From Calothrix sp. NIES-3974 (GTDB lineage: Bacteria > Cyanobacteriota > Cyanobacteriia > Cyanobacteriales > Nostocaceae), in contig NZ_AP018254.1 in the NCBI RefSeq assembly GCF_002368395.1, positions 5,332,001 through 5,396,000 on the forward strand: 64,000 nucleotides of DNA, in the 5' to 3' direction. The translations under genes were made by a program, and so were the position numbers. The notes below the pieces were generated by a model that was not told where the DNA came from, ran no database searches, and saw nothing but the letters and a program-made list of their open reading frames with translations. Shown piece after piece: positions 28,809 through 38,328 of the stretch; within the stretch, counting starts at the first letter, position 1, and each line of letters starts with the position of its first letter.

Positions 28809-29828
28809 CTACTTCATACTGGCTTTTTTCTCAGCTTTGATGTCTCTGCTACTGACTGCGGCTAGTTCTGCATCCATCAGGGTGCGTCCGGTAGCTGCGA
28901 GGTAGACATCATCTAGGCTGGGACGGGATTGGGCGATACCAAACATGGGTAATCCAGCCGTGTTTAAAGCATTTTGGATGGTGGCGATCGCATTATTTTC
29001 ATTCGCGACCACTAAATTTAAGGAATTACCTTGAGCATTGTTAATAATTACTTCTTTGACAAAAGGTAATTTTTCGAGTAGTTCTTTTGCCTGTGCGGCT
29101 TCCGAGTCGGGTGAGAATTCCCGAATCCGCAAAGTAATGCGATCGCCTCCCACCTGATCTTTGAGTTGGGAGGGGGTTCCCTGGGCAATCACTACTCCTC
29201 GGTCGATAATGGCAACCCGATCCGCTAATGCGTCTATTTCTTCTAAATAGTGGCTAGTAATAACGACGGTGGTTCCAGCTTCGCGCAATTTACGTAAAAA
29301 TTCCCAGACAATAAATCTACTTTCAATATCTAAGCCCACCGTAGGTTCGTCTAAAACTAACACATCGGGTGCGTGTAATAATCCGGCTGCTAAATCTAGG
29401 CGTTTCCGTAAACCTCCGGAATAGGTTCCGGTTTTTTGGTCTGCGTACTCCTGTAAATCCAGTAAATCTAAAACTGTATTAATCCGTTCCTTAGTCACGG
29501 ATGCAGGTAAATGATACAAAGCTGCTTGTAGTTGCAGCAATTCACGACCTGTCAAAATTTTATCTAGGGCCACCTCCTGGGCTACGTAACCCAAGCGTTT
29601 ACGAGCTGCACGGGGGTTTTCTAGCACCGAAACGCCGGAAACCTCTATTTTTCCAGCATCAGGGGTAGTCAGTGTACACAACGCTCGCAGGGTGGTTGTT
29701 TTTCCCGCACCGTTTGGACCAAGTAAACCAAAAATTTCCCCTGGTTCCACTTGAAACGAAACGTCTTTTACGGCTTCAACCGCCCCATAGCGCTTTTTTA
29801 GATTCTGGATCGAAACTGCGGGAGCCAT
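28809..29828 (-). CDS. ABC transporter ATP-binding protein (DrrA-like)
   Basis: A 339-residue ATPase that powers the adjoining ABC-2 permease. Walker A is GLLGPNGAGKTTTL at about residues 34-47 and the Q-loop follows. The ABC signature is TYSGGLRKRLDLA, Walker B is VLVLDEPTVGLD, and the H-loop is SHYLEEID. The C-terminal extension (VYLAATGRTLMDAE) is typical of the daunorubicin-resistance DrrA subfamily. It is cytoplasmic and docks on the permease. Nothing is missing from the motifs. Confidence 0.95.
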   Translation of the reverse strand: MAPAVSIQNLKKRYGAVEAVKDVSFQVEPGEIFGLLGPNGAGKTTTLRALCTLTTPDAGKIEVSGVSVLENPRAARKRLGYVAQEVALDKILTGRELLQLQAALYHLPASVTKERINTVLDLLDLQEYADQKTGTYSGGLRKRLDLAAGLLHAPDVLVLDEPTVGLDIESRFIVWEFLRKLREAGTTVVITSHYLEEIDALADRVAIIDRGVVIAQGTPSQLKDQVGGDRITLRIREFSPDSEAAQAKELLEKLPFVKEVIINNAQGNSLNLVVANENNAIATIQNALNTAGLPMFGIAQSRPSLDDVYLAATGRTLMDAELAAVSSRDIKAEKKASMK

Positions 29829-29946
29829 TGATCAGATTCCTAACTATACAAATCTCAACACTTTTAATCCTATCTTAGCGATGATACTGCGATTGGAGTT
29901 GCCTGATTTCATCAATCTCTAAATCCGATACAATAATCATAATCCC

Positions 29947-30097
29947 GGATTTCTCATAAATTCCTCAAACTTTCAGCCAGTCGGGAGTGGGGAGTAGAGA
30001 CGACCCACTGGGTTGTCTCCAGGGGAGTAGGAAGTGCAAATAAACTATTTTCTTGTTTGTGTTCAAGCAAAATGGGGGACTCCCTTGTGAGAAATGC
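29947..30097. repeat. MITE-like repeat, GATTTCTCAYAA ends (copy 1)
   Basis: The left end is GGATTTCTCATAAATT and the right end CTTGTGAGAAATGCAGG, forming imperfect inverted termini. The inside holds a GGGAGT heptamer string and an imperfect GAGACGACCC palindrome. Similar ends bound 42602-42702 and 49749-49901. It lies in the divergent promoter region between the ABC ATPase and the SDR gene. Confidence 0.6.
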
Positions 30098-30149
30098 AGG
30101 ATAATCAGCAGCTTTCGACCTCAAGCGGGTTTGTGAAGGGAGGATTTTG

Positions 30150-31070
30150 ATGAAAGTAGCCATTACTGGTGCAACTGGCTTTGTGGGCAGCAATTTAGTA
30201 AAACGTTTATGTGAGCAGGGAACCCAAGTATTTGTATTAACTCGCAATGCTGTCAAGGCAGAAAAGGTTTTTCCCGCTTCTGCATTCCCGAATGTGGAAA
30301 TTGTTGCTGCTCCATCCGCGAATCAGGCTGAATGGGGAAGGGTTTTGAGTCAATGTGATGGGGTGGTAAACTTGGCTGGGGAACCGATTGGGGAAGGTCG
30401 TTGGACTCCAACTCGTAAGCAGGAAATTCTTAATAGTCGCAAACTGACAACGGCAAACTTAGTGAGTGCGATCGCCCAAGCAAATCCGAAACCACAAGTC
30501 CTGGTAAATGCGTCGGCTATCGGTTTTTACGGTACCAGTGAAACTGCCACTTTTGACGAAACTAGTGCAAGTGGTAATGATTTTTTGGCGGAGGTTTGTC
30601 GAGCTTGGGAAGCAGAAGCCGAAAAGGTGAAGGATGCTGGGGTCAGGTTGGTGATTCTCCGTCTGGGAATCGTCCTAGGGGATGGAGGTGCTTTAGCAAA
30701 AATGGTGACTCCCTTTAAGTTATTTGCTGGTGGTCCCATCGGTAGTGGGAAACAGTGGTTTTCTTGGATTCACATTGATGATGTGGTCAGTTTAATTATC
30801 CAAGCCCTCAATGACAATAACATGGCAGGAGTATATAATGCCACCGCTCCCCAACCTGTACGGATGCATGAATTATGTCAAAATCTGGGTAAAGTACTTC
30901 ATCGCCCCTCCTGGCTTCCCGTTCCCTCTTTAGCTATTGAAGCCCTCCTAGGTGATGGGGCGGTAGTGGTGTTAGAAGGGCAACAGGTCTTACCGAAACG
31001 TACCCAGGAATCCGGGTTTAATTTCAAGTTTGAAAATATTCAACCAGCCCTAAAGGATATTTTGGGATAA
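30150..31070 (+). CDS. TIGR01777-type SDR epimerase-like protein
   Basis: A 306-residue atypical short-chain dehydrogenase. The NAD(P)-binding motif GATGFVG is at residues 7-13 of the ATG-started protein. GRWTPTRKQEILNSRKLTT and SAIGFYGTSE are hallmarks of the TIGR01777 group, and the C-terminal DUF1731-like end (PVPSLAIEALLGDGA...VLPKRTQESGF) is present. The reaction is not known; the E. coli relative is YfcH. The ATG at 30150 has GGGAGGA about 6 nt upstream, which decides against the overlapping TTG at 30147. The stop codon abuts the end of the convergent next gene. Confidence 0.9.
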   Translation: MKVAITGATGFVGSNLVKRLCEQGTQVFVLTRNAVKAEKVFPASAFPNVEIVAAPSANQAEWGRVLSQCDGVVNLAGEPIGEGRWTPTRKQEILNSRKLTTANLVSAIAQANPKPQVLVNASAIGFYGTSETATFDETSASGNDFLAEVCRAWEAEAEKVKDAGVRLVILRLGIVLGDGGALAKMVTPFKLFAGGPIGSGKQWFSWIHIDDVVSLIIQALNDNNMAGVYNATAPQPVRMHELCQNLGKVLHRPSWLPVPSLAIEALLGDGAVVVLEGQQVLPKRTQESGFNFKFENIQPALKDILG

Positions 31071-31382
31071 TTAATTATTCTCCGGTATCCTTTCTTCTGC
31101 ATTTCCCATCGGAGTAGAGATGACCTGACGGTTTGTTTCCGCTTTCTGAGCAAATTTCCGATTTAACCAACTTAATCCACCGGAAACCAGCGCACCAGCC
31201 ATCAAAATGCCGATAGCTGGGTTAAATACAGGTTGCCAAAGTTGATGCCATAAATCAAAGCCGAGATTTATCCCTGAAGCTTTGCCGATAGCTGCGATCG
31301 CAAACCAAGCAAACCCCAAAAATACCAGAAAAACATCGGCTACTAAAATCAAGTTTAGGAGGTTTAAAAATTTTTCTTTCAT
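31071..31382 (-). CDS. Two-helix membrane protein of unknown function
   Basis: A 103-residue product with hydrophobic segments at about 8-32 and 52-68, then a polar C-terminal tail. The gene ends back-to-back with the SDR gene, with no gap, on the opposite strand. The AGGAGACAGAATACAGGAG repeat lies just upstream. Not recognised. The coding quality is good, so I regard it as real. Confidence 0.65.
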   Translation of the reverse strand: MKEKFLNLLNLILVADVFLVFLGFAWFAIAAIGKASGINLGFDLWHQLWQPVFNPAIGILMAGALVSGGLSWLNRKFAQKAETNRQVISTPMGNAEERIPENN

Positions 31383-31446
31383 AATACAGGAGACAGAATA
31401 CAGGAGACAAGATACAGGAGCCGGGTCGAGATAGAATTTGACTCTC

Positions 31447-31467
31447 CCCTAGCTAAAGCCGAGGGGA
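31447..31467. repeat. Hairpin at the remnant right end of an IS200/IS605-type element
   Basis: CCCCTAGCT...AGCCGAGGGG forms an imperfect hairpin right after the tnpB fragment. Subterminal hairpins of this look mark right ends of IS200/IS605-group elements. Confidence 0.5.
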
Positions 31468-31469
31468 TT

Positions 31470-31880
31470 CTAAAAGGACGCAACAACGACAGTTTTAGTT
31501 GTTTTTTGTAACGTTTTCCTTTCCAATTTCAGAAGATTAATCCTTCTTGGCTGGGTCAATGCAGCCCTAGACACTCCGGTAAAACCATTGTGTTTACTTT
31601 TTCTACCAATATTCAGCGCGCCATTCAAATCACTATTAACCAAATGTCCATCTTTTGTCCTATACAATCCGCGTTTAATCCGTTTACCAGAAAACTCATA
31701 TTCTTTAGGATTGTCGGCATTGTAAACAGGTATCTCATCACCATCAATCGCATTTGCTTTGCTGGTGTAAGACTCTTCCTGTTCAATGTAATTCAAGCCG
31801 TATCTTTCACACATTGCCTTCAACTTAGAGCGCAAACTGTGAAAAGGTATTTGGACAAATTCCCTACTCCCTACCCTCAC
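31470..31880 (-). pseudogene. tnpB (IS200/IS605 group), C-terminal fragment
   Basis: This is 136 codons of a TnpB-type protein. IPFHSLRSKLKAMCERYGL and EESYTSKANAIDGDEIP are present, as is the RuvC-III-like NSDLNGALNIGRKS. The N-terminal two thirds, including RuvC-I and the catalytic Asp, are absent. The frame starts inside a GTAGGGAGTAGGGA heptamer string (codons for VGSRE), so the deletion junction is visible near 31866. A hairpin follows the stop. It is non-functional as an endonuclease. It is not the other half of the tnpB fragment at 39581, whose subfamily looks different. Confidence 0.8.
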
Positions 31881-31968
31881 GCTTCAGACTTTGTACGCAG
31901 ACCCTTATTATTTTTTAGTCTGATGAATCATTCCCTTTTCCCTTCCACACCCCCACTCCCGATTTTCA

Positions 31969-32391
31969 TTAAGATTCAAATAACCAAGCTTTAATTTTGG
32001 CCAAACTTTTCCAATCCGGTCTGCGGGTTAAACCATCCTCGATACTGCTTTTAATTTCCTCCAACCATTCTTCGTTGACGAAAATTAATTGTTGAGCAAA
32101 ATCGACGTGTTCCCGTACACCTTTTTGATTGGTATCCAGTAAAGCCGCAGCTAGGTTAATGCGAGCTTGGGGGTCTTGAGGATTTAGTTTAACAGCTTTT
32201 TGAGCCGCCTTCACAGCGAGATTACTCTTATTTTCCAGCATGTACAACCAAGCCAAACAAGTCCACGCAGCACTACTTTTAGGAGCGCGATCGCAAATTT
32301 CTTTAAATACAGGAATTAGTTCAGCAATTGGTTCTCCAGCTTTATAACGTTCTAACCCTGAGTCAAATAGAGCTTCTACAGTTTCGGTCAT
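31969..32391 (-). CDS. Tetratricopeptide-repeat protein
   Basis: A 140-residue all-helical protein with about three TPR units. The clearest is AWTCLAWLYMLENKSNLAVKA followed by LNPQDPQARINLAAALLDT. Such proteins bind partners rather than catalyse. The C-terminal 45 residues, with two Trp, are family-specific. It lies upstream of the tnpB remnant and downstream of the iscA-like gene on the same strand, 106 nt away, so the two could share a transcript. A role in Fe-S assembly is not supported by anything else. Confidence 0.8.
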   Translation of the reverse strand: MTETVEALFDSGLERYKAGEPIAELIPVFKEICDRAPKSSAAWTCLAWLYMLENKSNLAVKAAQKAVKLNPQDPQARINLAAALLDTNQKGVREHVDFAQQLIFVNEEWLEEIKSSIEDGLTRRPDWKSLAKIKAWLFES

Positions 32392-32497
32392 GGAATTTTC
32401 AGTTTTCAGATTTTGGATTGCATGTTCATCTTTTGATAAATCTTAAACTAACAATCCAAAATCTCAAATCCCACCAAAATTTATGGGGGAATCTTAA

Positions 32498-32854
32498 TTA
32501 AACTCCGAAGGATTTACCACAACCACAGGTTTGATTGGCATTGGGGTTAGTAAATTGGAAACCACCACCAATCATGGCATCGCTATAATCTAGGAGTAAC
32601 CCATAAAGATACAACAAACTTTTGGGGTCACAAACAATCTGGAAGCCATCGTAATCAAACACTTCGTCTTGAGGTTGAATCTGACTGGGGTCTTGGAAAT
32701 CCATTGTATAGGACATCCCGGAACATCCTCCTTGTCGTACTCCTACCCGTAAACACAAGTCTTTCCCTTGTTTTTCCCGCAATAATTTCACCTGCTGCAA
32801 TGCAGATTCGGTCAGTTGGATGCCTTTTTGTGGTGACTGTGTTGCTTGTGTCAT
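32498..32854 (-). CDS. IscA/SufA/HesB-family iron-sulfur assembly protein
   Basis: A 118-residue A-type carrier that binds and passes on Fe-S clusters. The three conserved Cys are present: one in [10 protein letters not shown] near residue 43 and two in the C-terminal CGCGKSFGV. The length is typical of the family. It is cytoplasmic. It could serve photosystem I and other Fe-S enzymes. Several paralogues exist in cyanobacteria, so I give no symbol. Nfu, another cluster carrier, is encoded about 9.5 kb away. Confidence 0.93.
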   Translation of the reverse strand: MTQATQSPQKGIQLTESALQQVKLLREKQGKDLCLRVGVRQGGCSGMSYTMDFQDPSQIQPQDEVFDYDGFQIVCDPKSLLYLYGLLLDYSDAMIGGGFQFTNPNANQTCGCGKSFGV

Positions 32855-33248
32855 TGACTTTTTAGCTCCTTAAATTGGGTATAACTCGTTTTCTTCTGTT
32901 CGAGGTGCTTCCAGACAACGCTGGGGATTTGATAATTTGTTTAGATTTTTGTATCTATTCTAGCGAGATTGCTGTTCCAGGATGGCAAATTAGAAATAGC
33001 CACCCCCATCTCCTTTCTCCTGTATTCTCTAAAATTCCCAAAATAATCGATAGTTTTGATTTTAGTTAGAGATTTACAGATACACTGGTTTTTCTAGGGA
33101 TTTTGACCCCAGTCACAGGCGATCGCGAAAGCCAACTCGCTTGTTTTCCCTAGAGTGTACGCTTACATATACAATTACAGATTATTTCCTTCCCCACGAC
33201 CAATACCAGAAATTGACCACTGCTTGTTTTGATAAATAATGTAGTTTT
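32855..33248. other. Divergent intergenic region
   Basis: The region separates the iscA-like gene (minus) and the conserved gene at 33249 (plus). It holds one HIP1-like site near 33120 and no gene that I can support. Both promoters must lie here. Confidence 0.5.
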
Positions 33249-34907
33249 ATGACAAGTTTTAATCGCTCTACCAGTCGTCGGCTGCAAAAATTGGCCCAAG
33301 TTCCTTCCATCTGGGAGGGCGATCGCCGTCCATTGTCATCCCACCCTTCTACCCCAGAGGAAGGTCAAGGGGAATGTATTCTCTGGGTGGACGCTTCCCA
33401 AGGCATTGTTCGAGGAATGGATGTTGTTGCACCCGATACCGGACCAGAAGCCATTGTCCGCACTTTGATGCGAGCAATGGAAAATCCCCACAGTCCAGCT
33501 AAACCCGCTCGTCCGCAACGCATTGTTGTTTGCGATCGCGAAATCCAGTTTTATCTCCGGGGTGTCCTCCAAGATTTGGATATCGCCATTGATTATGCTC
33601 CCGAATTACCCCTGATCGATGAACTGTTCCGAGGTTTTGCCGAAATTATCGATAATCAAGTTCCCGAACTCCCCCCCCTATATGCGCAACATCTTTACCA
33701 AAAAGCCCATGATATCTGGGAAACCGCTCCCTGGGAAGTTCTGGAAGAGCAACAAATTCTCTCCATCGAAATTAATCGCTGGGATATCGGTACTCTCTAC
33801 GTTTCTGTAATGGGAATGCTGGGGATGGAGTATGGAGTTTTACTTTACCGCTCCGTCGAATCCCTGAAGACTTTCCGCGCTAATGTCCTCAGAAATGATG
33901 AGATTGACCACAACCTAGAGGAAGCTTTCCTCAAACAAGATTGCCTATTCCTGACCTTTGAGGGTGATAGGGATGAGGAGGAGGAAGATTTTGACGAATT
34001 CCCCGACTTCGATGATAATTCGGACGGGGAACTAGAAGCCAGTTTTGGCAATATCCATCCTCTGGAGGGTTTACGTTCAGTTATTTACGATGAAGAAGCC
34101 CTAGTGGTTTATGTGGCTTTGGAAAGTATCTGTCGGTTTTTACATGATTACCGTCGCCAATTATACGAAGAAGATTTTCCTGCCATTCAACGCCGCTATC
34201 GTATTCATCTACCAGAAACTACCGATAATAGCAACAATTTACCTAAATCAATTCAAGTTAATGTTGCCACAATGCCAGATTTAGCCCAGGAATTGCTAGA
34301 AATGGCAGATTCATTCCTCGATGATCAAGAGGATGGGGAGGAAATGTTTAACAGTTCCCTGTTTCGTTCCCTCCGTGATGATTTAATTCCCAAGGACTCT
34401 TTTTTGAGTCTGGGTGTCGTATCCTGGGATATGTTGAAATATTTGCGGACTGAGGTAAAATCCCAACATCTGGCAACAATTAATCAACGGGGTGACGGAT
34501 TACCTGTAGTGTTAATTCAAACCTCCCGACCCAAAGCAAAACAAATCATCGAAAAAATTGAACAAGCTGGAGGACTCAAAGCCATCTGTTTTAATCCCGG
34601 TGCTGACCCCTTTGGAGGTGAACACTACGATTTAGGTCTATTACAAACCCACAATGGCGATTTATTCCTATTTGGTGAATTTGATGATGATGATCCCACC
34701 CACGTGGAAGCTCGTCGCAACTGGAATAAACGCTGCAAACACACCCAAGGCTATTGTGGATTAATTATCGCCAAAGGATTAACCGGTGCATCCGGTGGAA
34801 AACCGCAATTACGGGATATGATGGCATTATTTGAAGCGCGATCGCTCTCTCCTCAGGAACTGGGTATCGGTACTCTCCAGCTAATGCCACAGGTTGATTT
34901 TGAGTAA
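33249..34907 (+). CDS. Conserved cyanobacterial protein of unknown function (DUF6930-like)
   Basis: A 552-residue soluble protein. The N-terminal region (CILWVDASQGIVRGMDVVAP, then IVVCDREIQFYLRGVLQDLDI) is one I associate with the DUF6930 family of cyanobacteria. A strongly acidic stretch at about residues 238-265 (DEEEEDFDEFPDFDD) separates it from a second half. The second half ends with GDLFLFGEFDDDDPTHVEARRNWNKRCKHTQGYCG-type sequence, written here only in outline. There is no membrane segment and no catalytic signature. The gene stands alone. The family name is from memory. Confidence 0.8.
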   Translation: MTSFNRSTSRRLQKLAQVPSIWEGDRRPLSSHPSTPEEGQGECILWVDASQGIVRGMDVVAPDTGPEAIVRTLMRAMENPHSPAKPARPQRIVVCDREIQFYLRGVLQDLDIAIDYAPELPLIDELFRGFAEIIDNQVPELPPLYAQHLYQKAHDIWETAPWEVLEEQQILSIEINRWDIGTLYVSVMGMLGMEYGVLLYRSVESLKTFRANVLRNDEIDHNLEEAFLKQDCLFLTFEGDRDEEEEDFDEFPDFDDNSDGELEASFGNIHPLEGLRSVIYDEEALVVYVALESICRFLHDYRRQLYEEDFPAIQRRYRIHLPETTDNSNNLPKSIQVNVATMPDLAQELLEMADSFLDDQEDGEEMFNSSLFRSLRDDLIPKDSFLSLGVVSWDMLKYLRTEVKSQHLATINQRGDGLPVVLIQTSRPKAKQIIEKIEQAGGLKAICFNPGADPFGGEHYDLGLLQTHNGDLFLFGEFDDDDPTHVEARRNWNKRCKHTQGYCGLIIAKGLTGASGGKPQLRDMMALFEARSLSPQELGIGTLQLMPQVDFE

Positions 34908-35777
34908 GTAAGTCGGTGAGAAAAAACTCTCTGTTTGCGGGATTTTTCTGATATCTCCTGTTTAGCAGTATAAAAAGAATAATATTACCGACAGAAAAAA
35001 TCAGTAGATTCAACAAACACCAGAATATTTACTGGTGTTATTATTTGATTCTGACTACAAAACATTACTTAATCAAACCCGTATATACTTCCACAGCAAT
35101 ATGTTTCCCTTTTGCTTTGTTAACAGTTAACAGTTAACGCTTAACTACTCGTTAATTGTTGTCAAAGTATAGTTGCTTACCCATATCGAGTTAGTCTAAA
35201 CCTAGTACCTTACCGATAAATACGTAAATAATTATATTCAGAGTAATAAATTACTCCTGTCTAGCTCCAGATTAGGTAATTCCCCACTAGAAACTTCTGC
35301 CATTCAGGCAAAATTTTTCCAAGTATTCGGATTATTATTGGATTTTGCACAAATAGCCGAGGAGTTAAGAGCAAACTTATCTCCGGTTGGGAACATCATT
35401 TACAATCCTTTACACCATGACCTTTCCCTGTACCGACTTATTTGAAAATAGCGAGTAGCCTACATTCTGCTGACTACACTGCAACCAATCAATGAAATTG
35501 GTTCTTTCCTTACTACCTACTTCCTACTCCCTACCCACCCTATTTACCAGAGAGGTTCCGAGATAATTATCCCTATATTTATGAATTGTTTACATAGTAT
35601 TCATCAAAAAATAGCGGAATAATTACACCCAATCTAGTTAAAGATTGGTTGAAGAATCAGAGATTAAAAAACAAAAGATATACAATAAGAACATCCGTTT
35701 ATGGAGATGATCCCAGCAAAATTAAATCAAAATGATACAGAACCATAGATGAGGGTGAAAAGAGTGGTGAGAAGATA
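34908..35777. other. Long intergenic region with repeats
   Basis: The left end (34907-34927) is a copy of the AGTAAGTCGGTG element end. A string of TTAACAG-type units lies at 35118-35144. A frame without start codon runs to TGA near 35442 (ending HHDLSLYRLI) and may be a gene remnant, but nothing in it is recognisable. The last 20 nt supply the ribosome-binding region of the next gene. Confidence 0.45.
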
Positions 35778-36932
35778 ATGAATGTAAATAATGTAAATAT
35801 AGACAATCAAACTAAATTAGAGTCACTCGCTTGGGAATGGGCCAAGAAATATCTACAAAATCTTGGTAAAGATGACCCGGAAAATACTGGTGACTATACT
35901 CAAAATCTCCAATACATAGTTTCCCAAGCTGGACGGGAACAAACTGCTCAAAAAATCATGAAAGAACTACGTTCCAGCAGTTTACAAGCTTGGCATCAAG
36001 TCGAAGCCTTATTATCACCAGAAATCAGTCGTCACCAAATCGATACTATCTACATTGATCCTTGGCAAATTAGTGGCGATGCTTACTCCATATATGAAAA
36101 AACCTTAGAAGTATATATCCAACAAGCACCATTACGACAACTGACCACTATTATTCAACTTGCCAAAGTCGGAGAACCACTTCACCAAAAGGTAATGGAT
36201 ATTTATAGGGAACAAGTTGCACCCAGTCAGTTAGCAACAAAAATTGGTGTTAGTGTCGGTGCATTACGTCGCAAATATACTCAAAATGACCCCCGCGTCA
36301 TTGGGTTTGTGAGTATGCAATTTCATTATACAAGTAAAATCTTACTACAAAAATTGTCACCGTTAGAGGGTTCGATTCTGAGTGCCTATTTTAAAGCCAT
36401 TGACGACCACCTTTATATGCCCTTGCAACGTGTATATGAAGCTGCTGCTAAGTATGATTTTAATTCCCACCCTTTAACTGTAGTCAAACAATTATTACCC
36501 CATAGTACTCGCATCGCCAAAAATATTAGCCAGCGCATTATTGAACTTTATCCACATTATCGTTCACGTAATGGTTTATTAAGTAGTACCGAAATACAAG
36601 TATCTAGCATTCGTGATGTGGAAATGTTCCAAGTTTATTTATGGTTATCGGTTCTCGAACAGAATGTATCCGCCATCCAGCAAGAACTTTTCCCTCTTTG
36701 TATCATGCTTTATCCCACTTTAAATGTGCAGTGGGAACTAATTCGTCAAATGCTCCATTTACTAATCAAGGAAATTAATTATTATCTCAATCCTCAACAG
36801 ATGGAAATAGTTATGCCTTACTATCATTTTTTATGGGCTTTATTTTCACCCAATGTTTTTGAAAAGATAGAGTTTAATTCAAATATTAGTCAATTAACCA
36901 ATATTGATTTTCGAGAATATTCATCAATTTAG
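35778..36932 (+). CDS. Unrecognised 384-residue protein
   Basis: A long frame with good coding character and no hit from memory. It is predicted mostly helical and soluble. The polar N-terminus (NVNNVNIDNQTK) is followed by LAWEWAKKYL and a central segment with QLATKIGVSVGALRRKYT (about residues 153-170), which looks like a helix-turn-helix or sigma-like turn. The C-terminal half is hydrophobic-aromatic, with VEMFQVYLWLSVLEQNV and EINYYLNPQQMEIVMPYY. Gene and flanks are AT-rich. GGTGAGAAG precedes the ATG. A tiny ribbon-helix-helix gene lies 263 nt downstream. A DNA-linked role is inference only. Confidence 0.7.
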   Translation: MNVNNVNIDNQTKLESLAWEWAKKYLQNLGKDDPENTGDYTQNLQYIVSQAGREQTAQKIMKELRSSSLQAWHQVEALLSPEISRHQIDTIYIDPWQISGDAYSIYEKTLEVYIQQAPLRQLTTIIQLAKVGEPLHQKVMDIYREQVAPSQLATKIGVSVGALRRKYTQNDPRVIGFVSMQFHYTSKILLQKLSPLEGSILSAYFKAIDDHLYMPLQRVYEAAAKYDFNSHPLTVVKQLLPHSTRIAKNISQRIIELYPHYRSRNGLLSSTEIQVSSIRDVEMFQVYLWLSVLEQNVSAIQQELFPLCIMLYPTLNVQWELIRQMLHLLIKEINYYLNPQQMEIVMPYYHFLWALFSPNVFEKIEFNSNISQLTNIDFREYSSI

Positions 36933-37195
36933 TCAAAAATTTAAACTATCTTATTCATTTAATTATTGATTTTACAATTTAATTATTTTATGGGTAAATA
37001 ATTAAAAGTGTGCAGTTTTTTTCCTGTCACAAATCAAAGTATTTTCGGATATTTATTCTATTTAATAATAACTATATATCGATGGATAATATCAGCTTAA
37101 TAGAGGCTTTCGTGATTGATTAATCATGTAGATATACGATATTTTGCTCCCACAAACATTACGAGGATATCGAAATAAATTAGATACACACAAAA

Positions 37196-37363
37196 ATGAC
37201 TAATAAAAAATGGGCGGTTAAGAGAATAACAGTAAATTTAGCAGCACAGGAGGCGGAAAAACTGGAACTGTATTGTCAACAAACAGGTAGACCCGCGACG
37301 GATGTAATTCGTGAATTAATTCGGGGATTACCAATAGTTGAAGACAGTGGAAAGATAAGCTAG
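37196..37363 (+). CDS. Small ribbon-helix-helix (CopG-like) protein
   Basis: 55 residues. After a basic start (MTNKKWAVKR) a beta-strand-like ITVNLAA is followed by two short helices (QEAEKLELYCQQTG and ATDVIRELIRGL). This is the order seen in CopG/MetJ-type ribbon-helix-helix DNA-binding proteins. Such proteins are often autoregulators or antitoxins, but no toxin gene adjoins. The ribosome-binding site is weak. It follows the unrecognised 384-residue gene on the same strand. Confidence 0.6.
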   Translation: MTNKKWAVKRITVNLAAQEAEKLELYCQQTGRPATDVIRELIRGLPIVEDSGKIS

Positions 37364-37800
37364 GAAGAAATAACTGGATATCTTGTTGTCAGAGGACAAT
37401 TTCCCTTGATGGGTGATTATAGAAAAGCTTGATTAGAAGGCGCTATACCCGCAGGGTTTCTTAGACTAGCGCCACTACGTGCCTTTCTTTACCCATCAAA
37501 ATTCCCGTGGTGGAGTAGTAGTACAACATAGTGGAAATAAGACCATAACTTGAAAGAGCTAAAAATGTTCAAAAGTAGGTTTTCTTTCTTTGACATTTTG
37601 ACATTTTTACTTTTGCCTTGAGGTACTAATTGTTTTCAGGAGATGACGAGAAAGCGGCTTTGATGGTCTAGAATGGAAATGTTAGGATTGGGCGTGAGTT
37701 TGTCTGGACAAAAAAATAACTGCTCCCATGCTCCCGTAGAAATGTCAAGTGAATGTCTGGCTTTGTCTAAAACTTTTGTATAGCAGGCAGCATATATACT
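37364..37800. other. Intergenic region with a hairpin
   Basis: A GGCGCTA...TAGCGCC inverted repeat spans 37439-37475 and could end transcription of the small gene upstream. The rest shows no gene. The SRPBCC gene promoter should lie near the right end. Confidence 0.45.
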
Positions 37801-38244
37801 ATGTCAGAGTGGTTAGAACATACGGTTCAGATAGAAGTGGAAGTACCAATAGATTTGGTGTGGGGTTTATGGTCAGATTTAGAACAGATGCCACGCTGGA
37901 TGAAATGGATTGAATCGGTGAAAATTCCACCCGAACAGCCAGACATTTCGATTTGGAAATTGGCTAGCGGTGGCTTTGAATTTTCTTGGCGATCGCGCAT
38001 CCTCAAACAAATACCCAATCAGATTATTGAGTGGGAATCGGTGGATGGATTACCCAATCGTGGTGCTATCCGCTTTTATGACCGCAAAACCAGTAGTATT
38101 GTGAAAATGACAGTAGCCTATGGGGTTCCGGGAATTCTCGCAATTATGGATAACCTATTTTTAGGAAGGATTGTGGAATCAACGTTGATGGCTGATTTAG
38201 AACGGTTTCGTGTTTACGCTCTAAATGCCAAAAATCAAGCTTAG
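37801..38244 (+). CDS. SRPBCC (polyketide cyclase/START-like) family protein
   Basis: A 147-residue soluble protein with the SRPBCC beginning VQIEVEVPIDLVWGLWSDLEQMPRWM, given here in outline. Its key features are a beta strand, then a helix with W-x-x-W-x-D and PRWMKW. The fold makes a deep hydrophobic pocket for lipids or polyketides. Cyanobacterial relatives are often near carotenoid genes, but none adjoins here. The ligand is unknown. The next gene starts 84 nt later on the same strand, so co-transcription is possible. Confidence 0.85.
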   Translation: MSEWLEHTVQIEVEVPIDLVWGLWSDLEQMPRWMKWIESVKIPPEQPDISIWKLASGGFEFSWRSRILKQIPNQIIEWESVDGLPNRGAIRFYDRKTSSIVKMTVAYGVPGILAIMDNLFLGRIVESTLMADLERFRVYALNAKNQA

Positions 38245-38328
38245 TTAACTTTTGCTACTTTATGATTGACGGCACATAGGTAAACAGGTTTGATATTTTT
38301 CATCAGGGAATATCAACTGGATGGTATT

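Noticed and set aside
29672-29878. Plus-strand frame within the ABC ATPase gene
   Set aside because: It is a shadow of the ATPase on the opposite strand.
34765-35016. 83-codon minus-strand frame over the end of the DUF6930-like gene
   Set aside because: It overlaps a well-supported gene on the other strand and has no homology signal.
35204-35442. Open stretch ending HHDLSLYRLI
   Set aside because: No ATG, GTG or TTG start and no recognisable family; possibly an old gene remnant, too weak to list.
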